7,678 nt of DNA from Candidatus Cloacimonadota bacterium (GTDB lineage: Bacteria; Cloacimonadota; Cloacimonadia; JGIOTU-2): NCBI GenBank assembly GCA_014382685.1, contig JACNJG010000131.1, positions 1-7,678 of the forward strand. Reading direction: 5' to 3'. Under the pieces are notes generated by a model. It saw only the letters and a list, made by a program, of their open reading frames with translations, was not told the DNA's origin and ran no database searches. The position numbers were made by a program, and so were the translations under genes. This document shows positions 1 through 7,018 of the stretch, piece by piece (within the stretch, counting starts at the first letter, position 1; the number at the start of each line of letters is the position of its first letter).

Positions 1-209
1 GATATTATTGACACAAAAACGAGGAATTAATCAGATTAAAGCGAATCAAATATAGAGTTCCCTACTAAATATTTAATTTCGATCAAAGAATCTTTTTGTT
101 GTTCTTTTATTTCGTATGGGATCTTTAGAAATGCTTTTAGTGGAGAAACTGTGTTAATAATTTTAAGTGATAGAAAATCTGTAAAAGAATCACATTACAA
201 CTAAGCTTT
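1..209. other. Upstream non-coding region of the tamB-like gene
   Basis: This AT-rich stretch holds no convincing gene. A perfect TTGACA lies at 8-13, but no good -10 hexamer follows it at 16-18 bp, so I do not call a promoter. A perfect dyad lies at 27-39. No recognisable Shine-Dalgarno motif precedes the ATG at 210, and the frame of the downstream gene is closed by a TAG at 171-173 with no other ATG between. The promoter for the tamB-tamA pair is expected here or further left, outside the window. Confidence 0.5.
27..39. promoter_or_regulatory. Perfect 13-bp dyad, possible operator
   Basis: TTAATC-A-GATTAA is a perfect inverted repeat of two 6-bp arms around one central base. It begins 13 bp after a TTGACA hexamer (8-13) and lies about 170 bp before the tamB-like start. 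The form is that of a small dimeric-regulator site, but short AT-rich palindromes also occur by chance. The operator role is inference; only the symmetry is seen. Confidence 0.2.
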
Positions 210-3200
210 ATGCAAAACATCATCTCAAAACAGATCCTTCGAATTATTACGATCATAGTTATTGCTCTCATCTCTTTACTCCTTCTGCTTTACATTTTTG
301 TGCGAACTCCAATTGGTGAGAATATTATCAAGGATTTCATTTCAGAATCACTATCAGAAACGCTTCAGACAAATGTGAGTATCAAAACTTTAAAAACAGA
401 CATCTTTTCATTCGTGAAATTAAATGATATTTCAATTTATGCAGATGATACCGAAAACTCATCTAAATTTGAGATCAATTCGCTGGAAATTCATTATAGT
501 TTACTCACAATTTTGAAAAACAAAATCAACATCTCTTCTGTTGTGCTCGATGGATTGAATGCGAAAATTCTTCGGGATGACAAGGGCAATTTTCTGTTAC
601 CGTTGCCCAAACAAACCGGAGAGCCAATCAAAGATCCATTACAAGTTTCGTTTAAATCTATAAACGTGATAAATGCATCAATTATTTATGAAGATCGGGC
701 TATTCCTCTCGATGGAAATATTCAGGATCTTGAAGTAGTGATAAAGCATTCTATTGTAGATACATCTTACAATTTCTCTGCAAATTTGTCTTATGCGGGA
801 TTTGATTATAAGAGTCAGCAATACACTATTGAGCAGTTTCTGATCATCGGTTCCACGCAAGGACAAAAGATAGAGGTCGATACTCTCTCATTAAAAGCTG
901 AAGGTGTTCACCTCTGCGGTAATGCAAATATAGTTCTTAAGGAAAATCCGAATATTGCAGGAAAAATACGCATTAGTGGCAATCCCGAACAGCTTATTGC
1001 AAAATTGGATACTTCTATTCCACCACAATTTAAACCATTGCAAACCGATTTTGTGGCACTAATTACTTTTGACGGTTCTGTATCTGAGCCCAATCTTCAT
1101 GCCCGATTGACCTATCCAACTCTTACGATCGGCGAGCTTGCATTTCAGAATGGAAATGTGGAGGTCTCTTTTGCAAGGGATTCTCTGAATATCCAAAAAA
1201 TATATGCTGAAATTTTTGAGGGTTCTTTCTCTGCGCAGGGCTGGATGATGCTGGACAGTACAGAATCTTATAATATCGATCTAGATTTTTCGAATTTAGA
1301 TTTTGCTCAATTATGGGAATATTATTATAATACTAATTCTCCGTACAAAGGTTCTTTGACCGGCACCGTAAGCTCGTCCGGTGCAATAACTTCAATTCTG
1401 TCCTCTCAACTTTCCGGAAAAGTGCAGCTTCACAAGATGACTTTTAAAGAGAAAAGTATTGATCCAATTAACTGCACATTCTCATATAATGCAGGAGATA
1501 CAGCCCTCCGTATGGTACAGGATTCATCATTTGTTGAAAGTAAATTCATTCTTCGTGATTCAAAAATAGATGGCTCTGCTGCGATCCACATAAAAAATAT
1601 CGAGTACGTTGCCGGGCTTTTCAATCTATTGGAAGCAAGAGGAAAATTATATGCAGATGCAGATTTTACAGGCGAGTTGTCCAATCCTGAGATTCATGCA
1701 AAAATTAAAGGAGTCGGGCTATCCTACAAGCAATTCCCAGTTGATTCTCTGTATGCAGAAATCCAGTATACCGACAGTTCACTTTATGTAAAAAGCAGTT
1801 CTTTTTCCGGAAAAATGGATTCAATTCCCACTCTTGTTGCCACTCTTACGAATGAAGAAATTCTCGGTAGAGCTCAATATAATGGATCGATATCCGGTAC
1901 ATTGAAAGATTTCTCCGGCAATTTATCATTACATGCGGATAGTGTGAAATATAAGGATTTTGCTGTGCCATCTCTTGTGCTTGAATGCACTGCAAAAAAT
2001 TCAGATATTTCGGTGAATACACTGAATATTGATATGGAGAAAGTTCGATGTGAAGCAAAAGGTGATTTCTCATTATCAGAAAGATCGGGAAATTTATTCG
2101 TTGATTTCAAAGATAAAGAAAAAAATACAAAACATCACTTTGGTTCAATACAGAGTAGTTTCTCAGTTGCAGAAAATATTTCTTTGAATGCAAATTTGAA
2201 AGAACTTTCCCTTGAAATGCTGGGCGCTTTTTCAGATTCATTGGTTGGAATTCAGGGAAGTGTTTCCGGGAATGTATCCTTTGAAGGAACAATAGATAAG
2301 CCAACAGGTTCTGTGTCTCTCAATATTGATAAACCGGCATATAAAGATCTTTGCATAGATAATATCTCGCTTCAGGGGGAACTAACACCATCCGAGATCA
2401 TACTAAGCAATGGGACTGTTCAGCTCTTTAATAATGAAATTCGAATTCGAGGAAAGCTTGAATTGGATGAAAGCAAAGGAGGGATTGCAGTCAGCCCGCA
2501 CAGTACACTTCGGGGTGAGATATCACTTTCTGAGGTTAAGCTGGCAGATTTTACTCAAGAATTTCTCGATGCAATTCAGGTTCAGGGAACTCTTACTTCC
2601 ACGGTTCAGATCGGCGGAACGCTTGCTGCACCGGATGTCAGCGGATCGCTTCGTGTTAACAGCGGTTTCGTCCGGTTAGATAAGCATAAATCACCTGTCG
2701 AAAATCTCGATGCTTTGCTAATCTTTTCAGATAGCACTTTGAATATAAATAAATGCACCGGTCTTTACGAAGGTAAAACCTTTTCTCTGACAGGCAGCAT
2801 TTCCGAATCGGGTTGGAGTTCTTTTTCACCGAATATAGCGCTGTCCATCAACGGAATGCAGGCAGTTTGTTTGAAAGGCACTTTTCAGCAGGATGATATC
2901 GATCTTCACCTGTCGCTTGATGAGTTCGATATTTCATTTTTAGAAACCTTAACTCCTGCCATCATGAATGCGCATGGCAATGTAAATGCTTCTGTAGATA
3001 TTCGAGGAACTATGCAAACTCCCCTGTTCCGTGGTTATGTAAAAGCTGAAAATATTGATGTTCTTCCAACGGACTTTCCTGTTCCGTTCTCAAGGTGTAT
3101 GCTTGATATTTCTGCAACTGATGAGCAGATGGTTCTGAAGAACTTTCGATGTATGTTCAACGAGGGCTTCGTCAACAGTTCGGGATATGTAAAGTACGGT

Positions 3201-4223
3201 AATGGCGTGATCAAGGATATTGCATTTCATCTTGAAGCAGAGAATATTGCCCTGAAAAAACCCAAAATGTATCAGTTCACTTTGAAGAGCTGCTCTCTAA
3301 ATTATAAACAGCAAAAAACCGGATATCTGATCGAGGGAAGCGTGGTTTTGGGAAAGACTAAATATCTTCAGGATATGCATATTTCAAAACTGCTGGATTC
3401 TCTCGGGAAACCAAAGATATTCCAAAAACCTTCCCAGCTTATGATGCAGACCAAACTGAATGTCCGTATTACTGAAAGCAAGGATATCTGGATAGACAAT
3501 AATCTTGCGCGTATATGCCTCAAGGCAGATGTCGGCGTGATAGGAACTCTGGCTCAACCGAATCTCACAGGACGAATAGAGACGACTGAAGGTTATATCG
3601 TTTATCTTGATAGAAAATTTGAAATCACTCGCGGAATATTTGATTTTACCGATCCTAATGTGATTAATCCCATTCTTGATATTCAAGCGGAAACGGACAT
3701 AAAGAACTACGAACAGCCCGATGCAGAGCCATATCATATTATCTTTGCAGTGACAGGACAAGCCGATAAAGCAACGGTAACCCTTCAATCGATTCCTTCT
3801 CTCGATGAAGCGAACATACTCTCATTAATTACTATCGGAACAACCCGGGAGCAGATTTTTTCTCAAACACCAGACAAATATAGCACTTCACTGAAAGATA
3901 TACTCCTTGAGCGTGCAGAACAGTATTCAAGCCAGAAGATATCGGGATTCGTTGCAGGGCAAATGGCTCATATTTTTGATCTTGATGATGTTACGATCGA
4001 GGGGAATCTCTTTAATTTCGGTGATTCCTGGGGACCCCAGCTCGTCGCATCAAAGCAGCTTTCAAAACGTATGAAAGTAACCTATTCCACACGCATCGGT
4101 TATCTGAACGAACAGAGCATCGAACTTGATTATAAGCTCACCGACCACTTCTATTTACAGGGACAGGCAGACCAGGAAGGCAATGCAGGTGTCGATGTGA
4201 TATATAGGGTGAACTTCAAATGA
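210..4223 (+). CDS. tamB: TamB-family (DUF490) inner-membrane-anchored envelope assembly / lipid transport protein
   Basis: The 1337-residue product is close in length to E. coli TamB (about 1260). A single N-terminal hydrophobic anchor (about residues 12-31, rich in I/L/V) is followed by an AsmA-like start and then a very long run of alternating beta-strand sequence, as expected for the hydrophobic beta-taco groove that spans the periplasm. The conserved C-terminal TamB domain is recognisable: GRIETTEGYIVYLDRKFEI from about residue 1121, then FDFTDPN and the final GNLFNFGD...QLVASKQLSKRMKVTYS...YLNEQSIELDYKL section (about 1265 to the end). Family members work with an Omp85 barrel in outer-membrane protein insertion and are implicated in moving phospholipid to the outer membrane. 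The partner gene follows with a 4-bp overlap. ATG 210 is the only ATG in frame after the stop at 171, but it has no clear ribosome binding site. The frame is intact. The family call is firm; the exact cargo is unknown. Confidence 0.92.
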   Translation: MQNIISKQILRIITIIVIALISLLLLLYIFVRTPIGENIIKDFISESLSETLQTNVSIKTLKTDIFSFVKLNDISIYADDTENSSKFEINSLEIHYSLLTILKNKINISSVVLDGLNAKILRDDKGNFLLPLPKQTGEPIKDPLQVSFKSINVINASIIYEDRAIPLDGNIQDLEVVIKHSIVDTSYNFSANLSYAGFDYKSQQYTIEQFLIIGSTQGQKIEVDTLSLKAEGVHLCGNANIVLKENPNIAGKIRISGNPEQLIAKLDTSIPPQFKPLQTDFVALITFDGSVSEPNLHARLTYPTLTIGELAFQNGNVEVSFARDSLNIQKIYAEIFEGSFSAQGWMMLDSTESYNIDLDFSNLDFAQLWEYYYNTNSPYKGSLTGTVSSSGAITSILSSQLSGKVQLHKMTFKEKSIDPINCTFSYNAGDTALRMVQDSSFVESKFILRDSKIDGSAAIHIKNIEYVAGLFNLLEARGKLYADADFTGELSNPEIHAKIKGVGLSYKQFPVDSLYAEIQYTDSSLYVKSSSFSGKMDSIPTLVATLTNEEILGRAQYNGSISGTLKDFSGNLSLHADSVKYKDFAVPSLVLECTAKNSDISVNTLNIDMEKVRCEAKGDFSLSERSGNLFVDFKDKEKNTKHHFGSIQSSFSVAENISLNANLKELSLEMLGAFSDSLVGIQGSVSGNVSFEGTIDKPTGSVSLNIDKPAYKDLCIDNISLQGELTPSEIILSNGTVQLFNNEIRIRGKLELDESKGGIAVSPHSTLRGEISLSEVKLADFTQEFLDAIQVQGTLTSTVQIGGTLAAPDVSGSLRVNSGFVRLDKHKSPVENLDALLIFSDSTLNINKCTGLYEGKTFSLTGSISESGWSSFSPNIALSINGMQAVCLKGTFQQDDIDLHLSLDEFDISFLETLTPAIMNAHGNVNASVDIRGTMQTPLFRGYVKAENIDVLPTDFPVPFSRCMLDISATDEQMVLKNFRCMFNEGFVNSSGYVKYGNGVIKDIAFHLEAENIALKKPKMYQFTLKSCSLNYKQQKTGYLIEGSVVLGKTKYLQDMHISKLLDSLGKPKIFQKPSQLMMQTKLNVRITESKDIWIDNNLARICLKADVGVIGTLAQPNLTGRIETTEGYIVYLDRKFEITRGIFDFTDPNVINPILDIQAETDIKNYEQPDAEPYHIIFAVTGQADKATVTLQSIPSLDEANILSLITIGTTREQIFSQTPDKYSTSLKDILLERAEQYSSQKISGFVAGQMAHIFDLDDVTIEGNLFNFGDSWGPQLVASKQLSKRMKVTYSTRIGYLNEQSIELDYKLTDHFYLQGQADQEGNAGVDVIYRVNFK
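4206..4212 (+). promoter_or_regulatory. Ribosome binding site of the Omp85 gene, inside the tamB coding end
   Basis: AGGGTGA lies 7 bp before the ATG at 4220 and is read within the last codons of the tamB-like gene. Together with the ATGA stop/start overlap it supports the chosen start and suggests translational coupling of the two genes. Confidence 0.65.
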
Positions 4224-6004
4224 AAAAGAGAAATTCTGTCATATTGCTAATAATAATATTGCTGATCATGACTCCCGGACTTTCTGCCAATAAAAAGAAT
4301 GCCTTCACAATAACTTCCATTACGTTTGAGGGAAATAGTGTCTATAGGTCACGAACTTTGCAGGAAGTAATGGTTACAAGGGCAAGCAAATTTTTAAGTC
4401 CCGCCTATTATTATCCTGAAGTATTCATAGAGGACCTGAAAAATCTCGCACTTTTCTATCAACAGAATGGCTATCTGCAAGCGAAAGTAAGTGATTATTC
4501 ATTTGATAGAAACGAGGAAAAAAAGCAGCTTTCGATCAGCATTCAGATATTTGAAGGGGAGCCCACACTTATTGAAGGAATTTCCGTATTTGGAAATTCG
4601 GTCTTTCCTGATTCAACTCTTATGAAAAAAATTGGTCTGTATAAAGGTTACCAGCTTCAACAGAAAAAAGTTCAGGATGCAACATACACATTGCTGACAC
4701 TTTATGCAAATGCAGGATTTCTTGATGCTGAAGTAGTGCCAGGCATCAAAATAAATGATGAGTTACATAGAGCGCTTATTGATTTCCGCATTACCGAAAA
4801 TGAACAGTTTTCAATCAGAAATATCATTATTCGTGGCTTAGAGATCACAAAGAAAAAGATCATTATGCGTGATCTGACCTTCAAATCCGGCGAGATCGTG
4901 AATTATTCCAAACTCCTCGCATCGCAAAGAGAGTTGTATCTTACCGGTATGTTTGAAAGCATTTTTATCAGACCCGTGACCATAGATTCGCTAAGCTCCG
5001 AGAAGGATATCCTCATCGAGATCAAAGAAAAAGTTCCTGGAGAATTCAATATAGGGGTTGGGTACGGCTCTCTTGATAAAGCCCGTATTTTTGCGGAACT
5101 GCTTTATAGCGATCTGTGGGGAACAGCACAAAAAATCAGTTTGAGTGGAAAACTAAGTTATATTACTCGCAAGATCGAGGCATCCTATACCGAGCCATGG
5201 ACCTTTGGTATCAAGCTGAATACCGATGTGAACATATTTGCAACATATAATGAAGAGCCCGGCTACGATGTTTCGGAATACGGGGGGAAGGTGATCGTTG
5301 GGAAATCCTTCGCTACACATTCCAGCTTATCACTTGCATACAGGTATGAAAAAGTGCATTTTAGTCATGTGAAAGTGCAGGAATTACCCGATAAATATAG
5401 CTCCAATTTAAACTCATTGACCCTTTCGGCAATTCACGATAACAGGGATAATATTTTCAATACAACAAGCGGTCATGTGCTTTCCCTGGATAGTGAAATT
5501 GCGACTTCCTATGAAAAAACTACTAATATTTTCGGACGATTGGTCCTTCATGGAAAATATTATGCACCGATCACACATACCACAATTATAGCCATCTCGC
5601 TTGAAGCAGGCGCTCTCACACTGTTTGGAAATTCTACAAATGTTCCGCTAAACGAGAGATTTTATGCAGGCGGTCCACACTCACTGCGCGGTTTCAATTA
5701 TAGAAAAGTCGGACCTCTGGACAATAAGGGACTTCCAATTGGCGGAAGATATAAGCTCGTAAATAATATTGAGATAAGACAGACTATCTATAAAGCACTT
5801 GGCGGAGTGATATTTTTTGATTTCGGGAATGTTTGGAATTATATGAAGGATATAAAAAAGGAGCCGATGAGAAGTTCTCCGGGCATTGGTTTGAGATTTG
5901 ACACCCCTCTTGGCGTTGTCCGATGTGATTATGGGTTTAACTGGTTCCCCAAAAGCGGTGAGTCATCTGGCAAACTTTACTTTAGTCTGGGGCAGGCGTT
6001 TTAG
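4220..6004 (+). CDS. tamA: Omp85-family outer-membrane barrel with three POTRA domains (TamA/BamA-type)
   Basis: The 594-residue protein starts with a signal peptide (MKKR, then a hydrophobic core at about 7-17, and probable signal peptidase I cleavage after LSA, residue 23). There is no lipobox cysteine. Three POTRA-like modules follow, at about 28-112 (ITFEGNSVYRSRTL), 117-190 (ISVFGNSVFPDSTL) and 196-270 (IIIRGLEITKKKI). The beta-barrel runs from about 276 to the end, with YSDLWGTAQKISL near its start, EPW after the early strands, the Omp85 loop-6 signature SLRGF (R490-G491-F492) and a C-terminal phenylalanine typical of an outer-membrane targeting signal. Three POTRAs and about 580 residues match TamA, whereas classical BamA has five POTRAs and about 800 residues. 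The ATG overlaps the tamB stop, which makes a TamA-TamB partnership likely. A BamA-like role cannot be excluded if no other Omp85 exists in the genome. The symbol is given by architecture and neighbour. Confidence 0.88.
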   Translation: MKKRNSVILLIIILLIMTPGLSANKKNAFTITSITFEGNSVYRSRTLQEVMVTRASKFLSPAYYYPEVFIEDLKNLALFYQQNGYLQAKVSDYSFDRNEEKKQLSISIQIFEGEPTLIEGISVFGNSVFPDSTLMKKIGLYKGYQLQQKKVQDATYTLLTLYANAGFLDAEVVPGIKINDELHRALIDFRITENEQFSIRNIIIRGLEITKKKIIMRDLTFKSGEIVNYSKLLASQRELYLTGMFESIFIRPVTIDSLSSEKDILIEIKEKVPGEFNIGVGYGSLDKARIFAELLYSDLWGTAQKISLSGKLSYITRKIEASYTEPWTFGIKLNTDVNIFATYNEEPGYDVSEYGGKVIVGKSFATHSSLSLAYRYEKVHFSHVKVQELPDKYSSNLNSLTLSAIHDNRDNIFNTTSGHVLSLDSEIATSYEKTTNIFGRLVLHGKYYAPITHTTIIAISLEAGALTLFGNSTNVPLNERFYAGGPHSLRGFNYRKVGPLDNKGLPIGGRYKLVNNIEIRQTIYKALGGVIFFDFGNVWNYMKDIKKEPMRSSPGIGLRFDTPLGVVRCDYGFNWFPKSGESSGKLYFSLGQAF

Positions 6005-6020
6005 GATTTAATATTGGCTC

Positions 6021-6048
6021 ACAGATTGGACAGATTTGCACAGATGAA
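6021..6048. repeat. Three degenerate ACAGAT units in 9-10 bp register
   Basis: ACAGATTGG (6021-6029), ACAGATTTG (6030-6038) and, after one extra C, ACAGATGAA (6040-6048) form a short tandem array starting 16 bp after the Omp85 stop. The unit length and the ACAG core match those of the ACACAGAG units that begin at 6061, so the two may be parts of one element. Confidence 0.5.
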
Positions 6049-6060
6049 AATGTTGAATTC

Positions 6061-6211
6061 ACCACAGAGAACACAGAGGAATTCCTTATTTTTTATTTTT
6101 GATTTTCATCAGTCCGTCAGCTGGCGGAAGTCCAGTCTGCTAATTTTTCACTTAACACTGTTTTCTTTTTATCTTTTATTTTTTCTCTGTGTTCTCTGTG
6201 TTCTCTGTGGT
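6061..6211. repeat. Composite element bounded by an 18-bp perfect inverted repeat
   Basis: ACCACAGAGAACACAGAG (6061-6078) is matched exactly in reverse complement by CTCTGTGTTCTCTGTGGT (6194-6211), leaving a 115-bp interior. The right arm carries one additional CTCTGTGTT unit (6185-6193), so that side shows three 9-bp units ending in the variant CTCTGTGGT. The interior holds a 16-bp near-palindrome (6113-6128) and T-rich DNA but no transposase. The form resembles a non-autonomous miniature element or a dispersed palindromic repeat. TGAATTC occurs just before the left arm (6054-6060) and again at 6232-6238, 20 bp past the right arm, so it is not a clean target-site duplication. The repeats are certain; mobility is inference. 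Confidence 0.7.
6113..6128. repeat. GC-rich 16-bp near-palindrome inside the composite element
   Basis: TCCGTCAGCTGGCGGA pairs with itself along its full length, with one T/G mismatch (6117 with 6124, a wobble pair in RNA). It stands out from the AT-rich surroundings. With no spacer between arms it would form a strained hairpin, and the nearest T-run (about 6144-6148) is some 15 bp beyond, so a terminator role is possible but not convincing. It may be the recognition core of the repeat element. Confidence 0.5.
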
Positions 6212-6418
6212 TAATTTTTTTGATTGTATTCTGAATTCCATACTCAAAAATTGGGAGTATCCAAGATGAATCCTCAAACTAATTGACAAATATTTCTAAA
6301 GGTAAATTTTGTAAAAAAATAATGTTAATTATGCGATTGCTATTACAGGTTATCGAGTGTTCATATCCAACAGAGTAAAGAAAATGAAAGATATAATTAT
6401 AAGATTTAAATTATAAAT

Positions 6419-6445
6419 CTCTGTGCCCTCTGTGTTCTCTGTGGT
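6419..6445. repeat. Third copy of the 9-bp-unit repeat, upstream of the phosphoesterase gene
   Basis: Three 9-bp units, CTCTGTGCC, CTCTGTGTT and CTCTGTGGT, stand in tandem. The last two (6428-6445) are identical to 6194-6211 and in the same orientation. The array ends 66 bp before the ATG at 6512 and so lies in the probable promoter or leader region of that gene. TATAAA follows at 6453-6458. A solo arm without an inverted mate nearby suggests either a truncated element or a repeat that spreads as single arms. Confidence 0.7.
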
Positions 6446-6511
6446 TACAATGTATAAATGAAAATTGCTTCTTTTGAATCATGACATTAAAAAAAATGCA
6501 AAAGGTATCTT

Positions 6512-6991
6512 ATGAAAGAAATACTCGTAGTCAGCGACACTCACGGAAACTATAATATGCTGCAGCATGTGATAGACAGCAATCTTCATGTTGGAGCGAT
6601 AATCCATCTTGGAGATAATTATGATGATCTGGATTCCTGTGTTTATAACAGAAGAGGAAGAAAAGTATATCGCGTGCCCGGAATTTTTCATCAGGAATAT
6701 AGAAACGGAAAACTTCCGCATGTGCTGGAATTAGAGATTGAAAATAAGAAATTCCTCATTGCTCATTCTCCAGATGACCTGAATAATTCCGCTGATGTGC
6801 TTCTGTTTGGGCATACTCACAATTGGGAGTGCTCAAACAGTATTTTTGGCATTCGGTTCAATCCGGGACATCTGCGAGCAAAAAAAGATAAGGGACGCAT
6901 CGCAACGTATGGAATTATAACACTGAGAGATACTATGACGTTTAAGATATTTACTTATGAAAATGAGCTGATACTCGAAGCAAAGGTCTAA
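6512..6991 (+). CDS. YfcE/MJ0936-type small metallophosphoesterase with an altered metal site
   Basis: The 159-residue product has the length and motif order of the calcineurin-like phosphodiesterase subfamily that includes E. coli YfcE and archaeal MJ0936. Visible metal ligands are D9 and H11 (SDTHGN), D35 (HLGD), H85 (LIAHSP) and H101/H103 (FGHTH), followed by the typical RFNPG turn at 115-119. The usual GNCD motif, whose Asn bridges to the metals and whose Asp or His assists catalysis, is replaced here by VPGIFH (55-60): the Asn position is Ile58 and a His is at 60. The protein may still bind two metals, but activity on cyclic or bis-p-nitrophenyl phosphodiesters is uncertain. It has no signal peptide and is probably cytosolic. 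AAAGG at 6501-6505 is a plausible ribosome site for ATG 6512. The true substrate is unknown. The lipoprotein gene follows after 27 bp, likely in the same operon. Confidence 0.85.
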   Translation: MKEILVVSDTHGNYNMLQHVIDSNLHVGAIIHLGDNYDDLDSCVYNRRGRKVYRVPGIFHQEYRNGKLPHVLELEIENKKFLIAHSPDDLNNSADVLLFGHTHNWECSNSIFGIRFNPGHLRAKKDKGRIATYGIITLRDTMTFKIFTYENELILEAKV

Positions 6992-7007
6992 TTTTATAAA
7001 AAAACTT

Positions 7008-7012
7008 AGGAG
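7008..7012 (+). promoter_or_regulatory. Ribosome binding site of the lipoprotein gene
   Basis: AGGAG sits 6 bp before the ATG at 7019. It fixes the start of the partial gene and lies within the 27-bp gap after the phosphoesterase stop. Confidence 0.75.
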
Positions 7013-7018
7013 AAAAAA

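Larger units (their letters stand above)
6005..6511. other. 507-bp intergenic region dominated by short repeats
   Basis: No credible gene lies here. The open frame at 6014-6214 is built on repeat sequence and low-complexity T-rich DNA. From left to right it holds ACAGAT units (6021-6048), an 18-bp inverted repeat (6061-6078 and 6194-6211) around a GC-rich near-palindrome (6113-6128), about 200 bp of AT-rich DNA, and a third copy of the 18-mer (6428-6445). In the AT-rich part TTGACA (6283-6288) has no good partner -10. TATAAT at 6392-6397 and TATAAA at 6453-6458 are possible -10 boxes for the phosphoesterase gene but lack good -35 partners. No canonical stem plus T-run terminator was found directly after 6004. 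Confidence 0.6.

Noticed and set aside
36..194. Minus-strand open frame of about 52 codons with no ATG, ending in TAA at 36-38, protein-like in appearance
   Set aside because: It has no start codon and is bounded by stops on both sides within the window. In AT-rich DNA such a length can arise by chance, and it overlaps the tamB leader. It could be a decayed gene remnant, but nothing identifies a family.
3384..3788. 134-codon minus-strand open frame inside tamB
   Set aside because: It lies wholly within the most conserved C-terminal part of the TamB-like gene, has unnatural composition and resembles no known protein; it is an antisense shadow.
6113..6148. Rho-independent terminator for the tamB-tamA operon
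   Set aside because: The palindrome has no loop and the T-run begins about 15 bp after the stem, so the classic stem followed directly by T-run is absent.
6014..6214. 66-codon + strand open frame after the Omp85 gene
   Set aside because: It is made of the ACAGAT units, both inverted-repeat arms and T-rich DNA, and it ends in a CVLCVLCG repeat translation. It has no good ribosome site and is best explained as non-coding repeat.
6283..6316. Promoter from TTGACA at 6283-6288
   Set aside because: No reasonable TATAAT-like hexamer stands 16-18 bp downstream; the nearest AT-rich matches have spacers of 14 or 22 bp.
6021..6445. Possible CRISPR array
   Set aside because: The repeat units are 9 bp and in direct contact, not 24-40 bp repeats with unique equal-length spacers, and no cas gene is present.
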